NCBI RefSeq assembly: GCF_014203395.1
Contig: NZ_JACHIW010000001.1
Coordinates: forward strand, 2,790,001 to 2,854,000
Source: Saccharopolyspora phatthalungensis
GTDB taxonomy: Bacteria; Actinomycetota; Actinomycetes; Mycobacteriales; Pseudonocardiaceae
Length of the DNA stretch: 64,000 bases
Direction of reading: 5' to 3'
Below are positions 24,799 to 33,101 of the stretch, piece by piece. The translations under genes and the position numbers were made by a program. Numbering within the stretch: position 1 is the stretch's first letter; the number at the start of each line of letters is the position of its first letter. The notes under the pieces were generated by a model. That model saw only the letters and a program-made list of their open reading frames with translations, ran no database searches and had not been told where the DNA came from.

Positions 24799-26541
24799 GT
24801 GTCCAAGGACAAAATGGAAACCGAGAGCCGCTTGAAGGGCACGCTGGGGCCCGCCGAACGGGCCGAGAACTGGCGGCGGCTCGGTTCGGACGAATTCGAC
24901 GTCGTGGTGATCGGCGGCGGCGTGGTCGGTGCGGGGGCGGCGCTGGACGCGGCGACTCGTGGGCTGCGGGTGGCGCTGGTGGAGGCCCGCGATCTGGCCG
25001 CCGGCACGTCCAGCCGCTCCAGCAAGTTGTTCCACGGCGGACTCCGCTACCTTGAGCAGCTGGAGTTCTCGCTGGTCCGCGAGGCGCTCCGGGAACGCGA
25101 GCTGATGCTCACCCGGATCGCGCCGCACCTGGTGAAGCCGGTTCCGTTCCTGTACCCGCTGACCCGCCGGTTCTGGGAACGTCCCTACGCCGCCGCAGGC
25201 CTGTTCCTCTACGACACGATGGGCGGCGCCCGCTCGGTGCCGGGGCAGAAGCACCTCTCCCGCGCAGGCGCGCTGCGGATGGTGCCCGCGCTGAAGCGGA
25301 ACTCGATGATCGGCGCCATCCGCTACTACGACGCCCAAGCCGACGACGCCCGGCACACCATGACAGTGGCCCGCACGGCCGCGCGTTACGGTGCCGTGAT
25401 CACGACGTCTACCCAGGTCACCGGTTTCCTGCGGGAAGCCGACCGGGTCGCCGGGGTCCGAGTGCGCGATGTGGAGAGCGGCGACGAGATCGAGGTCCGC
25501 GCGCAGGCCGTGATCAACGCGACCGGCGTGTGGACCGACGAGTTGCAGAAGCTCTCCGGCGGGCGCGGGCGTTTCCGGGTCCGCTCCAGCAAGGGCGTGC
25601 ACATCGTGGTGCCCCGCGACCGCATCGTGGCCGAATCCGGGGTGATCCTGCGCACCGAGAAGTCCGTGCTGTTCATCATCCCGTGGGGCAGCCACTGGAT
25701 CGTCGGCACCACCGACACCGACTGGCATCTCGACCTGGCGCACCCGGCGGCGACCAAGGCCGACATCGACTACCTGCTGGAGCACGTCAACTCGGTGCTG
25801 GCGACGCCGTTGACCCACGACGACATCGAGGGCGTCTACGCCGGGCTACGGCCGTTGCTGGCCGGGGAGAGCGAGGAAACCTCGAAACTGTCCCGAGAAC
25901 ACGCGGTCGCGCGGGTCGCGCCCGGGCTGGTGGCGATCGCCGGCGGCAAGTACACGACGTACCGGGTGATGGCGGCCGACGCGGTGGAGGCTATCTCGCC
26001 GGACATCACCGGCCGGATGGCGTCGTCGATCACCGACCGGGTTCCGCTGCTCGGCGCCGACGGATACCACGCGCTGGTCAATCAGGCCGACCAGCTGGCC
26101 GCCGCGCACGGGTTGCACCCGTACCGGATCCGGCACCTGCTGGACCGCTACGGCTCGGAGATCCACGACGTGCTCGGCCTCGGCGACGAGCGTCCCGAGC
26201 TGCTCAAGCCGATCCCGTCGGCGCCGAACTACCTGCAGGCCGAGGCGGTCTACGCGTGCAGCCACGAAGGCGCGCTGCACTTGGAGGACGTGCTCACGCG
26301 GCGCACCCGGATCTCCATCGAATATCCGCACCGCGGCGTGGACTGCGCCGAGCCGGTCGCGCGGTTGATGGCCGACGTGCTCGGGTGGGACGACGCGCGC
26401 GTGTCCCGCGAGGTCGAGGTGTACAGCAAGCGGGTCGAGGCGGAGCGCGATTCGCAGATCCAGCCCGACGACCAGGCGGCCGATGCGAAGCGCTCGGCGG
26501 CCCCGGAGGCACGCGACCGGATCATCGAACCGGTGGTGTGA
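24799..26541 (+). CDS. glpD: Glycerol-3-phosphate dehydrogenase (FAD-dependent)
   Basis: A 580-residue membrane-associated flavoenzyme that oxidises glycerol 3-phosphate to dihydroxyacetone phosphate and feeds electrons to the quinone pool. The N-terminal FAD-binding loop is VVIGGGVVGAGAALDAATRG, followed by EARDLAAGTSSRSSKLFHGGLRYLEQ (family signatures, quoted as two adjoining parts EARDLAAGTSS and KLFHGGLRYLEQ), the WGSHWIVGTTDTDW block and the C-terminal DAO_C domain with the HEGALHLEDVLTRRTR stretch. The start at 24799 (GTG) has GAGGAGG 7 nt upstream; the frame is open further upstream, over the end of the regulator gene, without family sequence. It lies 88 bp after the regulator and is probably co-transcribed. 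Confidence 0.93.
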   Translation: MSKDKMETESRLKGTLGPAERAENWRRLGSDEFDVVVIGGGVVGAGAALDAATRGLRVALVEARDLAAGTSSRSSKLFHGGLRYLEQLEFSLVREALRERELMLTRIAPHLVKPVPFLYPLTRRFWERPYAAAGLFLYDTMGGARSVPGQKHLSRAGALRMVPALKRNSMIGAIRYYDAQADDARHTMTVARTAARYGAVITTSTQVTGFLREADRVAGVRVRDVESGDEIEVRAQAVINATGVWTDELQKLSGGRGRFRVRSSKGVHIVVPRDRIVAESGVILRTEKSVLFIIPWGSHWIVGTTDTDWHLDLAHPAATKADIDYLLEHVNSVLATPLTHDDIEGVYAGLRPLLAGESEETSKLSREHAVARVAPGLVAIAGGKYTTYRVMAADAVEAISPDITGRMASSITDRVPLLGADGYHALVNQADQLAAAHGLHPYRIRHLLDRYGSEIHDVLGLGDERPELLKPIPSAPNYLQAEAVYACSHEGALHLEDVLTRRTRISIEYPHRGVDCAEPVARLMADVLGWDDARVSREVEVYSKRVEAERDSQIQPDDQAADAKRSAAPEARDRIIEPVV

Positions 26542-26561
26542 AATCCGGCGGTCGTGACCTC

Positions 26562-26605
26562 CCGTGAGCCTTCCGGGTTGCCGCCGCAGCGCGGCAGGCT
26601 CACGG
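26562..26605. terminator. Bidirectional terminator between glpD and espG
   Basis: CCGTGAGCCT (26562-26571) and AGGCTCACGG (26596-26605) form a perfect 10-bp stem with an inner GCCGC/GCGGC stem. The right arm contains the stop codon of the converging gene. Confidence 0.75.
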
Positions 26606-27397
26606 AGCCCCGGACACCTCGGCGAGCAGTTCCTCGACGTGCCCGATCAGGCGGCGGGTGTCGACCGGCGTGACGGTGCTCCACATGTCGCCGGACGGCG
26701 ATGGCCGCCGCAGCTGGGCGTACCGACCGTGCGAGGTGTCGAAGAATCCCACCACGTGATCGGCTCGGACGCGGCGGCCGAGCCGGTCCCGGGCGGCGGT
26801 GCCGAACTGCCCGCGTGCTCCCACTCCGGCGACCATGCTCATCAGCGTTTCGGCGTCGTCCGGGCGAATTCCGCGGCGCCGCAGGGCGCTGTGCAACTGC
26901 TCGACGTTGTTGCCGGCCTCCTCGGCGGCGCCGTCGAGATCACCGCTGCGCACCGACACCGAACGGCCGGGGCCCGGGGGTAGCGGCGGCAGCGACGAAA
27001 CCGCTTCGCGCGGTAGTCCGCTCGCCGCGGCGGGCCGCAAGCTGAGGGTGTCCCCGTCCTTGACGACCAGCACCGCGTGCTCGGATCGGGTGTCCGCGGC
27101 GGCGAGCACCCGGACGCTGCGCTGCAACCAGAATCGTCCGTCGACCTCGCGGCCGGGACGGGCCAGCAGCCGCAGCATCCACTCAAGCTCCGGATCGAGC
27201 CCGATCGGGTGGCCGAGCCCGCGGCCGGCCAGCGAGCGCCACGCCGATTCGACCAGCGTCGCGCGCTCGGAGTGGGTGCGTCCGGGCGAGGGGACCTTGA
27301 GCACCAGCGGCATGGTCTCCAACCCGAGGTGTTCGATGAGCACGTCGAACTCCAGAGCCGACAGGCTCACCTCCCGGGTGGAATCGGTGACCGTCAT
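26600..27397 (-). CDS. ESX secretion-associated EspG-like chaperone
   Basis: A 265-residue protein of the EspG family, cytosolic chaperones that bind PE-PPE-type substrates and deliver them to ESX (type VII) secretion. Family features include the N-terminal LSALEFDVLIEHLGLETMP strand, the WLQRSVRVLAAADTRSEHAVL segment and the C-terminal VVGFFDTSHGRY block near residue 210. It starts with an ATG that overlaps the stop of the PPE-like gene by ATGA, so the chaperone is coupled to its probable substrate. No ESX core genes (EccB/C/D/E) are in the window, so this is a satellite cluster. Confidence 0.82.
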   Translation of the reverse strand: MTVTDSTREVSLSALEFDVLIEHLGLETMPLVLKVPSPGRTHSERATLVESAWRSLAGRGLGHPIGLDPELEWMLRLLARPGREVDGRFWLQRSVRVLAAADTRSEHAVLVVKDGDTLSLRPAAASGLPREAVSSLPPLPPGPGRSVSVRSGDLDGAAEEAGNNVEQLHSALRRRGIRPDDAETLMSMVAGVGARGQFGTAARDRLGRRVRADHVVGFFDTSHGRYAQLRRPSPSGDMWSTVTPVDTRRLIGHVEELLAEVSGAP

Positions 27398-28251
27398 TGC
27401 CCGGGCTCGCCGCCGATGACCGGGCGCGATGAGGTCTGCGGCTCGTCGAAGAACCCGCCCGGACGGCCGAATTCTTCGGTCACCTTCTGGTCCACCGCAT
27501 CGTCGCGTTCCCGCCGGCCCTTTTTGCCCGTTGACCGCGCCGCGCCGCCGCGCGCCGAGCCGGTCGCGCCCGTGCGCACGGGGCGTTGCTCGGTGACGCG
27601 GGACGAAAGCGTCGAGGCCGTGGACGAAACCCGGGCCGCGGGCACCGAAGTGGAGCCCCAGCTGATGGTCACGGCCTGCTGTCCGGCGGATGCACCGGAA
27701 CCGCCGCTGACCGGAGCATCGACGACCACCTGCGGCGGCTGGGTGAACGATGCCAACGATGTGGTGTTGGCCTGCGTCGACGCCTCATACGTGCGCATCA
27801 CGTCGAAGGCCCGCTGCTCGGCGGCGTGTTGCTTGGCTTCCTGCAGCTCGTAGTCGGTCTGTCCGCCGAAGAGGTGCGTGAGCAGTGTTTCCGCCGTGCC
27901 CGGTTCTTCGGAGCTCACCTGCACGGGCGGTGGCATGTCCTGGCGGGCTTTGCTGATGAATTCCGCCTGCTGCTCGGTCCTTTCCCGCATCACGGTGGTG
28001 GCCTGCTGGGCTTGGACCGCCCAGTTGCCCAGCGGGCGAAGCCCTTCGTGCGCGCTGTCCGCGGCGATGCCCTGCCAGCCGGCCATCGCCGATGTCAGGG
28101 CGGCGGCGAGCCCGGCGTCGATGTCGCCGAGCGCACGGGTGAGTTCGCTCCAGCGACGGGCGCTGTCGATCGAGCCGTTGGGCCCCGGGCCCTCGTTGAT
28201 CTGCGCGTACAGTTCGGGGTGGCGGTATCCCTGCCAACGGTGGTCGCTCAT
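27394..28251 (-). CDS. PPE-like ESX substrate
   Basis: A 285-residue protein with an N-terminal helical PPE-like domain (about residues 1-140: WSELTRALGDIDAGLAAALT, then the MAGWQGIAADSAHEGL turn with a W-x-G motif) and a low-complexity Ser/Pro/Gly-rich tail ending in a charged segment. The W-x-G turn and the following coupled EspG gene mark it as a likely type VII substrate. The ATG at 28251 (MSDHRWQGYRHPELYAQIN) is used; the frame is open upstream but non-homologous. Conserved PPE residues themselves are not seen, so the exact subfamily is uncertain. Confidence 0.72.
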   Translation of the reverse strand: MSDHRWQGYRHPELYAQINEGPGPNGSIDSARRWSELTRALGDIDAGLAAALTSAMAGWQGIAADSAHEGLRPLGNWAVQAQQATTVMRERTEQQAEFISKARQDMPPPVQVSSEEPGTAETLLTHLFGGQTDYELQEAKQHAAEQRAFDVMRTYEASTQANTTSLASFTQPPQVVVDAPVSGGSGASAGQQAVTISWGSTSVPAARVSSTASTLSSRVTEQRPVRTGATGSARGGAARSTGKKGRRERDDAVDQKVTEEFGRPGGFFDEPQTSSRPVIGGEPGQ

Positions 28252-28256
28252 CGGAA

Positions 28257-28631
28257 TCAGCAACCTCCGCCGATGCCCGCGGCGCTGTCGTCGTCGATCC
28301 GTTCGTACTGCCGGTTGGCGAGCCGCAGCGACTCGGCGGCCGCCTGCAGTTGGTCGCGATACCCGCACAGCGCGGTCAGCGCGTCGTCGCCGCCGCCGAC
28401 GGAGCGCCGGTTGAACTCCTCAGCGGCGTCGGCGCTGACCGGATCGCCGGCCCAGGGCCGGATGCGCAGTTCGGTGATGGCGTGCTCGATCTGCAGGCCG
28501 ACCGCGTCCAGCGATTCCTGCAAAGCGTTCACCAGCCTCGGGATGGAGGCAGGCTCGACCTGCACCGAGCCCCCCGGCATTCCGGGCAAGGCTTCGGTCG
28601 AGCTGTCGCCCCACGGAGCAGTGAGCGGCAC
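28257..28631 (-). CDS. Small helical ESX-associated protein
   Basis: A 124-residue protein, mostly two long helices (IPRLVNALQESLDAVGLQI and QLQAAAESLRLANRQYERI), with a proline-tryptophan turn LRIRPWAGDPVSADAAEEF between them; this resembles the PE-like partner of PPE proteins. It lies 5 bp upstream of the PPE-like gene on the same strand, in the usual PE-PPE-EspG order. The GTG at 28631 is fixed by GGAGGGGAAAAC directly before it. Family membership is inferred from context and architecture. Confidence 0.65.
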   Translation of the reverse strand: MPLTAPWGDSSTEALPGMPGGSVQVEPASIPRLVNALQESLDAVGLQIEHAITELRIRPWAGDPVSADAAEEFNRRSVGGGDDALTALCGYRDQLQAAAESLRLANRQYERIDDDSAAGIGGGC

Positions 28632-28902
28632 GTTTTCCCCTCCCACAGGTAAGGGCCCGGTAGCAGGTGCAGTCCCTTGTGCCTGAACGCCCGGGTGGTG
28701 CTGGGCGGCGTTGCCCTCGCCGGGTGTTCGCGGATACCCGAACAGTCGCGGGGCACCCGAGAGCTCAAGCTACTAAACGTCCGCCGAACACTGTAGTCAC
28801 CAAAAGTCACGCTGGGGAGTGCTCCATACGCGGTGAGTATCGCCGTCTTGTCGGAGCGCGCACTTGCTCTGGGTGAAGGATGTTGGACGCAGTACCGGAC
28901 TG
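28632..28902. other. Spacer between the lipoprotein and ESX genes
   Basis: About 270 bp with no recognised gene. It presumably carries a promoter for the three ESX-associated genes. No clear hairpin is seen. Confidence 0.35.
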
Positions 28903-29565
28903 CTACTTCGGTGCGGTCGGTCGGGTCGTCGCGGACGGCGACCTCGAAGACGTCTCCGGTGCGGCCAGACTCACGAGGGCGTCCTCGGCGACATGCTGAG
29001 CCCCGGCGCACAGTTGGTAGACCGGCGGTGGCGGCTGGCCCCCGTCGTCGCGGTAGAGCACGTCGAGGTGCTGGCCGTTGGCCACGTCCACCGCGACGTT
29101 GCAGGACAGGTTCAGTCCGGGGGTCTTGATCACCAGGGCAGGGAAGCCGCCGATCACCACGGGAGTCGACTCCACCTGCGCGGTGTCGTCCGTCCACACC
29201 CCCATGCCTTCGGTGGTGATCAATGCCAACCTTGCGCCCACCTTGGCCGTGGTGTTGCGGTAGCTGCAGGTTGCCGCGTCGCCGAAGCCCGCCTCGGAGC
29301 CGGCGAGCGGCTCGCGGTCGAAACCGAGCTGGTCTCGCTGGTCGGCGGTGAGCAGTTTGCACGGATCCACGCCGTTGAGGCCGAGTTCGAACGGCCGTGG
29401 CGGCAGTGGCGGGGGATCGCTCGTCGTGGGTAGCGGCGGCGGCAGGGGCGTTCTGGTTTCCGATGTCGGCTGCGGCTCCCACAGGCCACACCCGGCGAGG
29501 GTGAGCGTGCTGACGGCGAGCAGCGCGCCCATCCGTCCTGCTCCGGCGATCCGCGAGCTGTGCAT
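28903..29565 (-). CDS. DUF3558 lipoprotein
   Basis: A 220-residue lipoprotein. The signal peptide ends in the lipobox LAGC (TLTLAGCGLW), followed by a proline-rich linker and the DUF3558 domain: GVDPCKLLTADQRDQLGFD, ATCSYRNTT, FPALVIKTPGLNLSCNVAVDV and the final QLCAGAQHVAEDAL. Four cysteines of the domain likely form two disulfides outside the cell. DUF3558 lipoproteins often accompany EspG/PPE-type genes in this group of bacteria, as here. The ATG at 29565 lies 6 nt after TACGGT (29572-29577), a leaderless start. The function is unknown. Confidence 0.8.
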   Translation of the reverse strand: MHSSRIAGAGRMGALLAVSTLTLAGCGLWEPQPTSETRTPLPPPLPTTSDPPPLPPRPFELGLNGVDPCKLLTADQRDQLGFDREPLAGSEAGFGDAATCSYRNTTAKVGARLALITTEGMGVWTDDTAQVESTPVVIGGFPALVIKTPGLNLSCNVAVDVANGQHLDVLYRDDGGQPPPPVYQLCAGAQHVAEDALVSLAAPETSSRSPSATTRPTAPK

Positions 29566-29612
29566 GGCCTCACCGTAACGAAACGTGGTCGCCGGTGACC
29601 GGTGAGCGGCGA

Positions 29613-29996
29613 TCAGCGTCGCCAGTAAAACCAGATCATGGCGGCCAGCGGGACCAGCAGGACCAGGGCCAACTGCCGCGCGGCCACGATCAGGAAGATG
29701 ATCAGAACCGCGGCGCAGATCACCACGACGAGGTTTCCGCGAGCCGCCCGCCGCATCGCCGGGAGCGCTTCGGGGACGACCGATCGCGGCGGATTGCTCG
29801 GCCGCGGCGCGGGCAGATCCTCGAACAGCGCGTCCAGTTCGGAACCGAACCGGGCGGCCGCGGCCTGTTGGCAGCGCTCGTCGTACTCCTGAACGTCGAG
29901 GCGGCCTGCGGAGAAGTGCTCGCCGAGCAGCCGCATCGCGTTCTCCCGCTCGGGATCGCCGATCCGGAGATCCTTGCCCCGCCGACCGTTTTCCAC
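29613..29996 (-). CDS. DUF1707 membrane protein
   Basis: A 127-residue protein with an N-terminal DUF1707 (SHOCT-like) domain, RIGDPERENAMRLLGEHFSAGR then LDVQEYDERCQQAAAA and ALFEDLP, followed by two adjacent membrane segments (residues 88-105 and 107-123). DUF1707 proteins of actinomycetes are thought to join membrane-bound regulatory complexes, but no activity is established. The GTG at 29996 stands 6 nt after TAGGAT, so the transcript is probably leaderless. Confidence 0.8.
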   Translation of the reverse strand: MENGRRGKDLRIGDPERENAMRLLGEHFSAGRLDVQEYDERCQQAAAARFGSELDALFEDLPAPRPSNPPRSVVPEALPAMRRAARGNLVVVICAAVLIIFLIVAARQLALVLLVPLAAMIWFYWRR

Positions 29997-30061
29997 ACCC
30001 CCATCCTACGGATGGAGTACCGCCGATCGGGGCTGTCACCACCGGTTTCGGCAGGCATCTT

Positions 30062-30113
30062 TCGAACGACGCCGCCGAACGAGCCCGCCGAACGACGCCG
30101 CCGAACGGCGCGG
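30062..30113. repeat. Four tandem 13-bp repeats
   Basis: Four consecutive variants of CCGAACGACGCCG fill 30062-30113. They lie between the DUF1707 promoter and the symporter terminator. Role unknown; a slippage-prone minisatellite. Confidence 0.65.
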
Positions 30114-30124
30114 CAACAACGCGA

Positions 30125-30158
30125 GAATCCGGCGTTCAACCAAGTGAACGCCGGATTC
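30125..30158 (-). terminator. Terminator of the symporter gene
   Basis: GAATCCGGCGTTCA (30125-30138) and TGAACGCCGGATTC (30145-30158) form a perfect 14-bp stem with a 6-nt loop, 15 nt beyond the symporter stop codon. Confidence 0.85.
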
Positions 30159-30172
30159 CCGGGGCAGTCGGC

Positions 30173-31504
30173 TCAGGCCTTCGCGAGCACGCTGTCGTCG
30201 TCGACCAGCGGGGTGCTCGGCCTGGCGAGGACGTCGTCGTCGAGCAGCCCCTCGGTGCGGGCGACCACGACCGGGACGACGATCTGCCCCGCGACGTTGG
30301 TGGCGGTGCGCATCATGTCCATGACCGGGTCCACCGCGTAGGCGATGGCGATGCCGGTGGCCACCACCTCGGGCGGGAAACCCAGCGCGCCGACGGTCAG
30401 CGTCAGCATGGTGAACCAGCCGGTGACGCCGGCCGTGGCGATCGAGCCGAAGACCGCCACCGCGATGATCGTCAGGTACTGCACCGGGCCGAGGTGGATG
30501 CCGAAGAGGTTCGCGATGAACATCGACCCGATGGCCGGGTAGACCGCCGCGCAACCATCCATCTTGGTGGTGGTGGCCAGCGGCACCGCGAAGCTCGCGT
30601 AGGACGGCGGCACGCCGAGGTCTTCCGCGGTCTGCCGGGTCATCGGCAGGCTCGCTCCGGAGGACCGGGAGACGAATGCGAACTGCAGCACGTTCCAGGA
30701 CTTGGCGAAGAACCGGATCGGGTTGACCTTCGCCATGAACGCCAGCAGCAGCGGGTACACGGCGAAAAGCACCAGCGCGCAGGCCACGTAGGTCGAGCCG
30801 ATCAGCTTCAGCAGCGGCACGAAGAACTCGTTGCCGTAGGCGGCAACTGCCTTGCCGATCAGGCCGAGGGTGCCCAACGGGGCGAGCCGGATGATCCAGC
30901 CGAGCACCCGCTGGATGACCTCGAAGGCGGCCCTGTTGAAGGTGACGAAGGGCGCCGCCTTCTCGCCCAGGCTGTAGGTGGCCGCCCCGATGATCAGCGC
31001 GATGAAAACGACCTGCAGGGTTTCGCCGTCGGCGAAGGCGCTGATCAGGTTGCTCGGCACCAGGCCGGTGACCAGGTCGAGCCAGGAGCCATGCGTCTTC
31101 TCGCCGATGGCCGCCAGCTTCGCCGGGTCGGGCTCGATGACCAGGCCGCGCCCGGGTTGAAACAGCCCGCCGATCAGCAGCCCGATGACCACGGCGATCA
31201 GCGAGGTGATGGCGAACCACAGGGCCGTCTTGCCGCCGAGGCGGGCGGCGGCCCGGCCGCCGCCGACGCTGCGCAGGCTGTTGATGCCCACCACGATCGC
31301 CGTGAAGATCAGTGGCAGCACGGTGAAGGTCAGTAGCTTGGTGAACGTCCCGCCGATGGTGTCGAGCGTGGTGACCAGCCATTCGGCGCCGGTCTGCTTG
31401 GCGATCCAGCCGAGCAGCGCGCCCAGCACGAGCGAGGCGATCACCGCCACGGCGAAGAATTTGGGGTTGAAACGCGGGCGCGATCGGCCGGCGGAGGTGG
31501 ACAC
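30173..31504 (-). CDS. Dicarboxylate/amino acid:cation symporter (DAACS family)
   Basis: A 443-residue membrane transporter of the DctA/GltP family, taking up C4-dicarboxylates or glutamate/aspartate with protons or sodium. Multiple membrane segments are seen, with the signature re-entrant hairpin SRSSGASLPMTRQTAEDLG (serine-rich HP1), the TTTKMDGCAAVYPAIGSMFIANLFG segment (the NMDGT-like TM7 motif, here KMDGCA), and the GFPPEVVATGIAIAYAVDPVMDMMRTATNVAGQ C-terminal part (HP2 and TM8, with DPVMDMMRTATN quoted as core). The ATG at 31504 starts MSTSAGRSRPRFNPKFF. It stands alone with its own terminator. Confidence 0.9.
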   Translation of the reverse strand: MSTSAGRSRPRFNPKFFAVAVIASLVLGALLGWIAKQTGAEWLVTTLDTIGGTFTKLLTFTVLPLIFTAIVVGINSLRSVGGGRAAARLGGKTALWFAITSLIAVVIGLLIGGLFQPGRGLVIEPDPAKLAAIGEKTHGSWLDLVTGLVPSNLISAFADGETLQVVFIALIIGAATYSLGEKAAPFVTFNRAAFEVIQRVLGWIIRLAPLGTLGLIGKAVAAYGNEFFVPLLKLIGSTYVACALVLFAVYPLLLAFMAKVNPIRFFAKSWNVLQFAFVSRSSGASLPMTRQTAEDLGVPPSYASFAVPLATTTKMDGCAAVYPAIGSMFIANLFGIHLGPVQYLTIIAVAVFGSIATAGVTGWFTMLTLTVGALGFPPEVVATGIAIAYAVDPVMDMMRTATNVAGQIVVPVVVARTEGLLDDDVLARPSTPLVDDDSVLAKA

Positions 31505-31753
31505 AGGGGTCTCCCGAGGTCGCGAAGATGGGGGTTCGAAGGCGTGTCCGGGTCGGCGAAGGCGGATTGCCGACGACGCCGGATCGGGGCGGGGCTTCAG
31601 CGCCCGATCACCAACAGACGCAGCTGGCCTGCCGTCGCAGATCGACGTGCAGGCGAGAAGTCAGGTACAGCCGTCGGAGAATTCCCATCGCGAACACGAG
31701 TAACGACGGGCGCGATATAACCAATCCAGGGGTAGCCGAATTGTGTTCGCATT

Positions 31754-31776
31754 CACTCGGGTGCGTGGCCCGAGTG
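31754..31776 (-). terminator. Terminator of maf
   Basis: CACTCGGG (31754-31761) and CCCGAGTG (31769-31776) form a perfect 8-bp stem, 11 nt beyond the maf stop codon on the minus strand. Confidence 0.7.
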
Positions 31777-31787
31777 TCACATCCTGC

Positions 31788-32423
31788 TCACTCCGCGGTC
31801 GGTCGGCGCCACAACGTCACCACGCTGACGCCGACCTCGGCGAGCAGTTTGCGCGTCAGGGGCAGGCTGATCCCGAGCACGCTCGATGGATCCCCGTCCA
31901 CCCCTTCGATGAACCAACCGCCGAATCCTTCGAGCGTGAAACCGCCCGCCACGTGCAGCGGTTCGCCGGTCGCCAGGTAGGCGTCGAGTTCGGCCTCCGT
32001 CGGTTCACCGAATCGCACGGTCGTGCCGAGGTGGCGCTGGGCGCACGCACTGATCTCGCCGTTCCGCAGCCGGACGACGGCATGTCCGGTCAGCAGTTCT
32101 CCCGTGCTGCCTGCGTTCTGCGCCCACCGCTTGGCGGCGGCCTCGCGGGTGCCGGGCTTGCCGACGATCTCCCCGTGTGCCATCAGCAGCATTGAGTCGC
32201 ATCCGACGATCACCGCGTCCGGCTCGGTCGCGGCGATGTCGGCGACCACGGCTTCGGCCTTCGCCCGCGCCAGCGCGGTGACCAGCTCTTCCGGGCTGGG
32301 TTCGGGTAACGCCGCCGCTACCGCGTCCTCGTCGATCCCGGAGACCTGCACCAGCGGCTCGATCCCGGCGGACCGCAGTACGGACAGGCGGGCGGGCGAG
32401 GCGGAAGCGAGCACGAAACGCAC
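31788..32423 (-). CDS. maf: Maf-family nucleotide pyrophosphatase
   Basis: A 211-residue house-cleaning nucleotide pyrophosphatase. The N-terminal signature FVLASASPARLSVLRSAG, the VIVGCDSMLLMAHGEIVGKP loop with the catalytic Asp, and the FTLEGFGGWFIEGVDGDPSSVLGISLPL C-terminal signature (in parts) are all present, as in M. tuberculosis Rv3282. It hydrolyses non-canonical nucleoside triphosphates and influences septum formation. The GTG at 32423 lies 7 nt after TAGCAT (32431-32436), so it has its own leaderless promoter. The same reading frame stays open upstream through two pseudogenes; see the findings. Confidence 0.9.
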   Translation of the reverse strand: MRFVLASASPARLSVLRSAGIEPLVQVSGIDEDAVAAALPEPSPEELVTALARAKAEAVVADIAATEPDAVIVGCDSMLLMAHGEIVGKPGTREAAAKRWAQNAGSTGELLTGHAVVRLRNGEISACAQRHLGTTVRFGEPTEAELDAYLATGEPLHVAGGFTLEGFGGWFIEGVDGDPSSVLGISLPLTRKLLAEVGVSVVTLWRRPTAE

Positions 32424-32569
32424 GCACCAGATGCTAGGCCGCGCCCAACACGACCCGAATGCGCCCTTCTGTTGATTTCCTACCGAGCCGAAAATTCTCA
32501 GGGCTCGTGGTCGATTCGATCGGTACGTGCGGGCGGGGCGGTACCTTCCGAACTTGGGGAAGGTGCGCC

Positions 32570-32715
32570 GGAACAGGCCGTTTGACTGGCCGAGCTGATG
32601 TCGGACGGGCCGCCGACGTCCACGCAGCCCTCCGAGCGGTCGGTGCCCGCCAGGTCGACGAGTACGGTCGCGTAGCCGCGCGGCACGAGTAGTTGTCACA
32701 GAACAGGGGATCAAC
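32570..32715 (-). pseudogene. Remnant of an S15 X-prolyl dipeptidyl-peptidase gene
   Basis: A short stretch encodes VDPLFCDNYS in one frame and then VPRGYATVLVDLAGT followed by RSEGCVDVGGPSD in the next. Joined, this is the region around the oxyanion strand of S15 family (CocE/X-Pro dipeptidyl-peptidase) hydrolases, whose consensus reads YDNYFVPRGYAVVxVDLPGTxRSxGCxDVGG. One base is missing in the TTC of the consensus Phe codon. Sequence on either side is not recognisable, so only about 45 codons of a gene of some 600 remain. Limits are approximate. Confidence 0.6.
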
Positions 32716-32743
32716 CCCGCCACAGCCGAAAGCGGGGACTGGT

Positions 32744-33101
32744 CTACCGGCTCTCGACTGCTTCCAGAATCGCCCGAATGTGCGGCAGAAGTTTCGGGAT
32801 CTCGCGCTCGGCCACGTTCCAGACAGTGCCCATGTCGAGGCCCCATGTCGAGCTCGAAATACCCGTGGGTGATTCGGTTGCGCATGGCGATCATCTGTCG
32901 CCACGGCACTTCCGGGTGCGCGCGCTGGACATCACGGTCCACGCCGTTGGCGGCCTCTCCGATGTTTTCAATCCAGTGCAGCAATGCCGTCTGAAGAACT
33001 TCGTCGCCGTCGAATGCGCTGCGGTCCTTCGGCGCTCGACGCTGGATTTTCTCCGCATAATCGATCATGTCACGCAGGCGCTCGGGCGTCTGCCGCTTCA
33101 A
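32744..33101 (-). pseudogene. HepT-like toxin gene broken by a 13-bp duplication
   Basis: The frame starts at a TTG (33101) overlapping the MntA stop as TTGA and reads RLRDMIDYAEKIQRR, then LLHWIENIGEAAN and the HEPN catalytic motif RNRITHGY (R-x4-H-x-Y), all as in HepT ribonucleases. Immediately after YFELDMG the sequence CCCATGTCGAG (plus strand) occurs twice, at 32829-32839 and 32842-32852. The 13-bp insertion shifts the frame. Without it the protein would end normally as TVWNVAEREIPKLLPHIRAI..VESR with the stop at 32744. The catalytic motif survives, but the last helix is lost. Confidence 0.8.

Noticed and set aside
30062..30113. Possible CRISPR-like array
   Set aside because: The 13-bp units are directly adjacent with no spacers; it is a simple tandem repeat.
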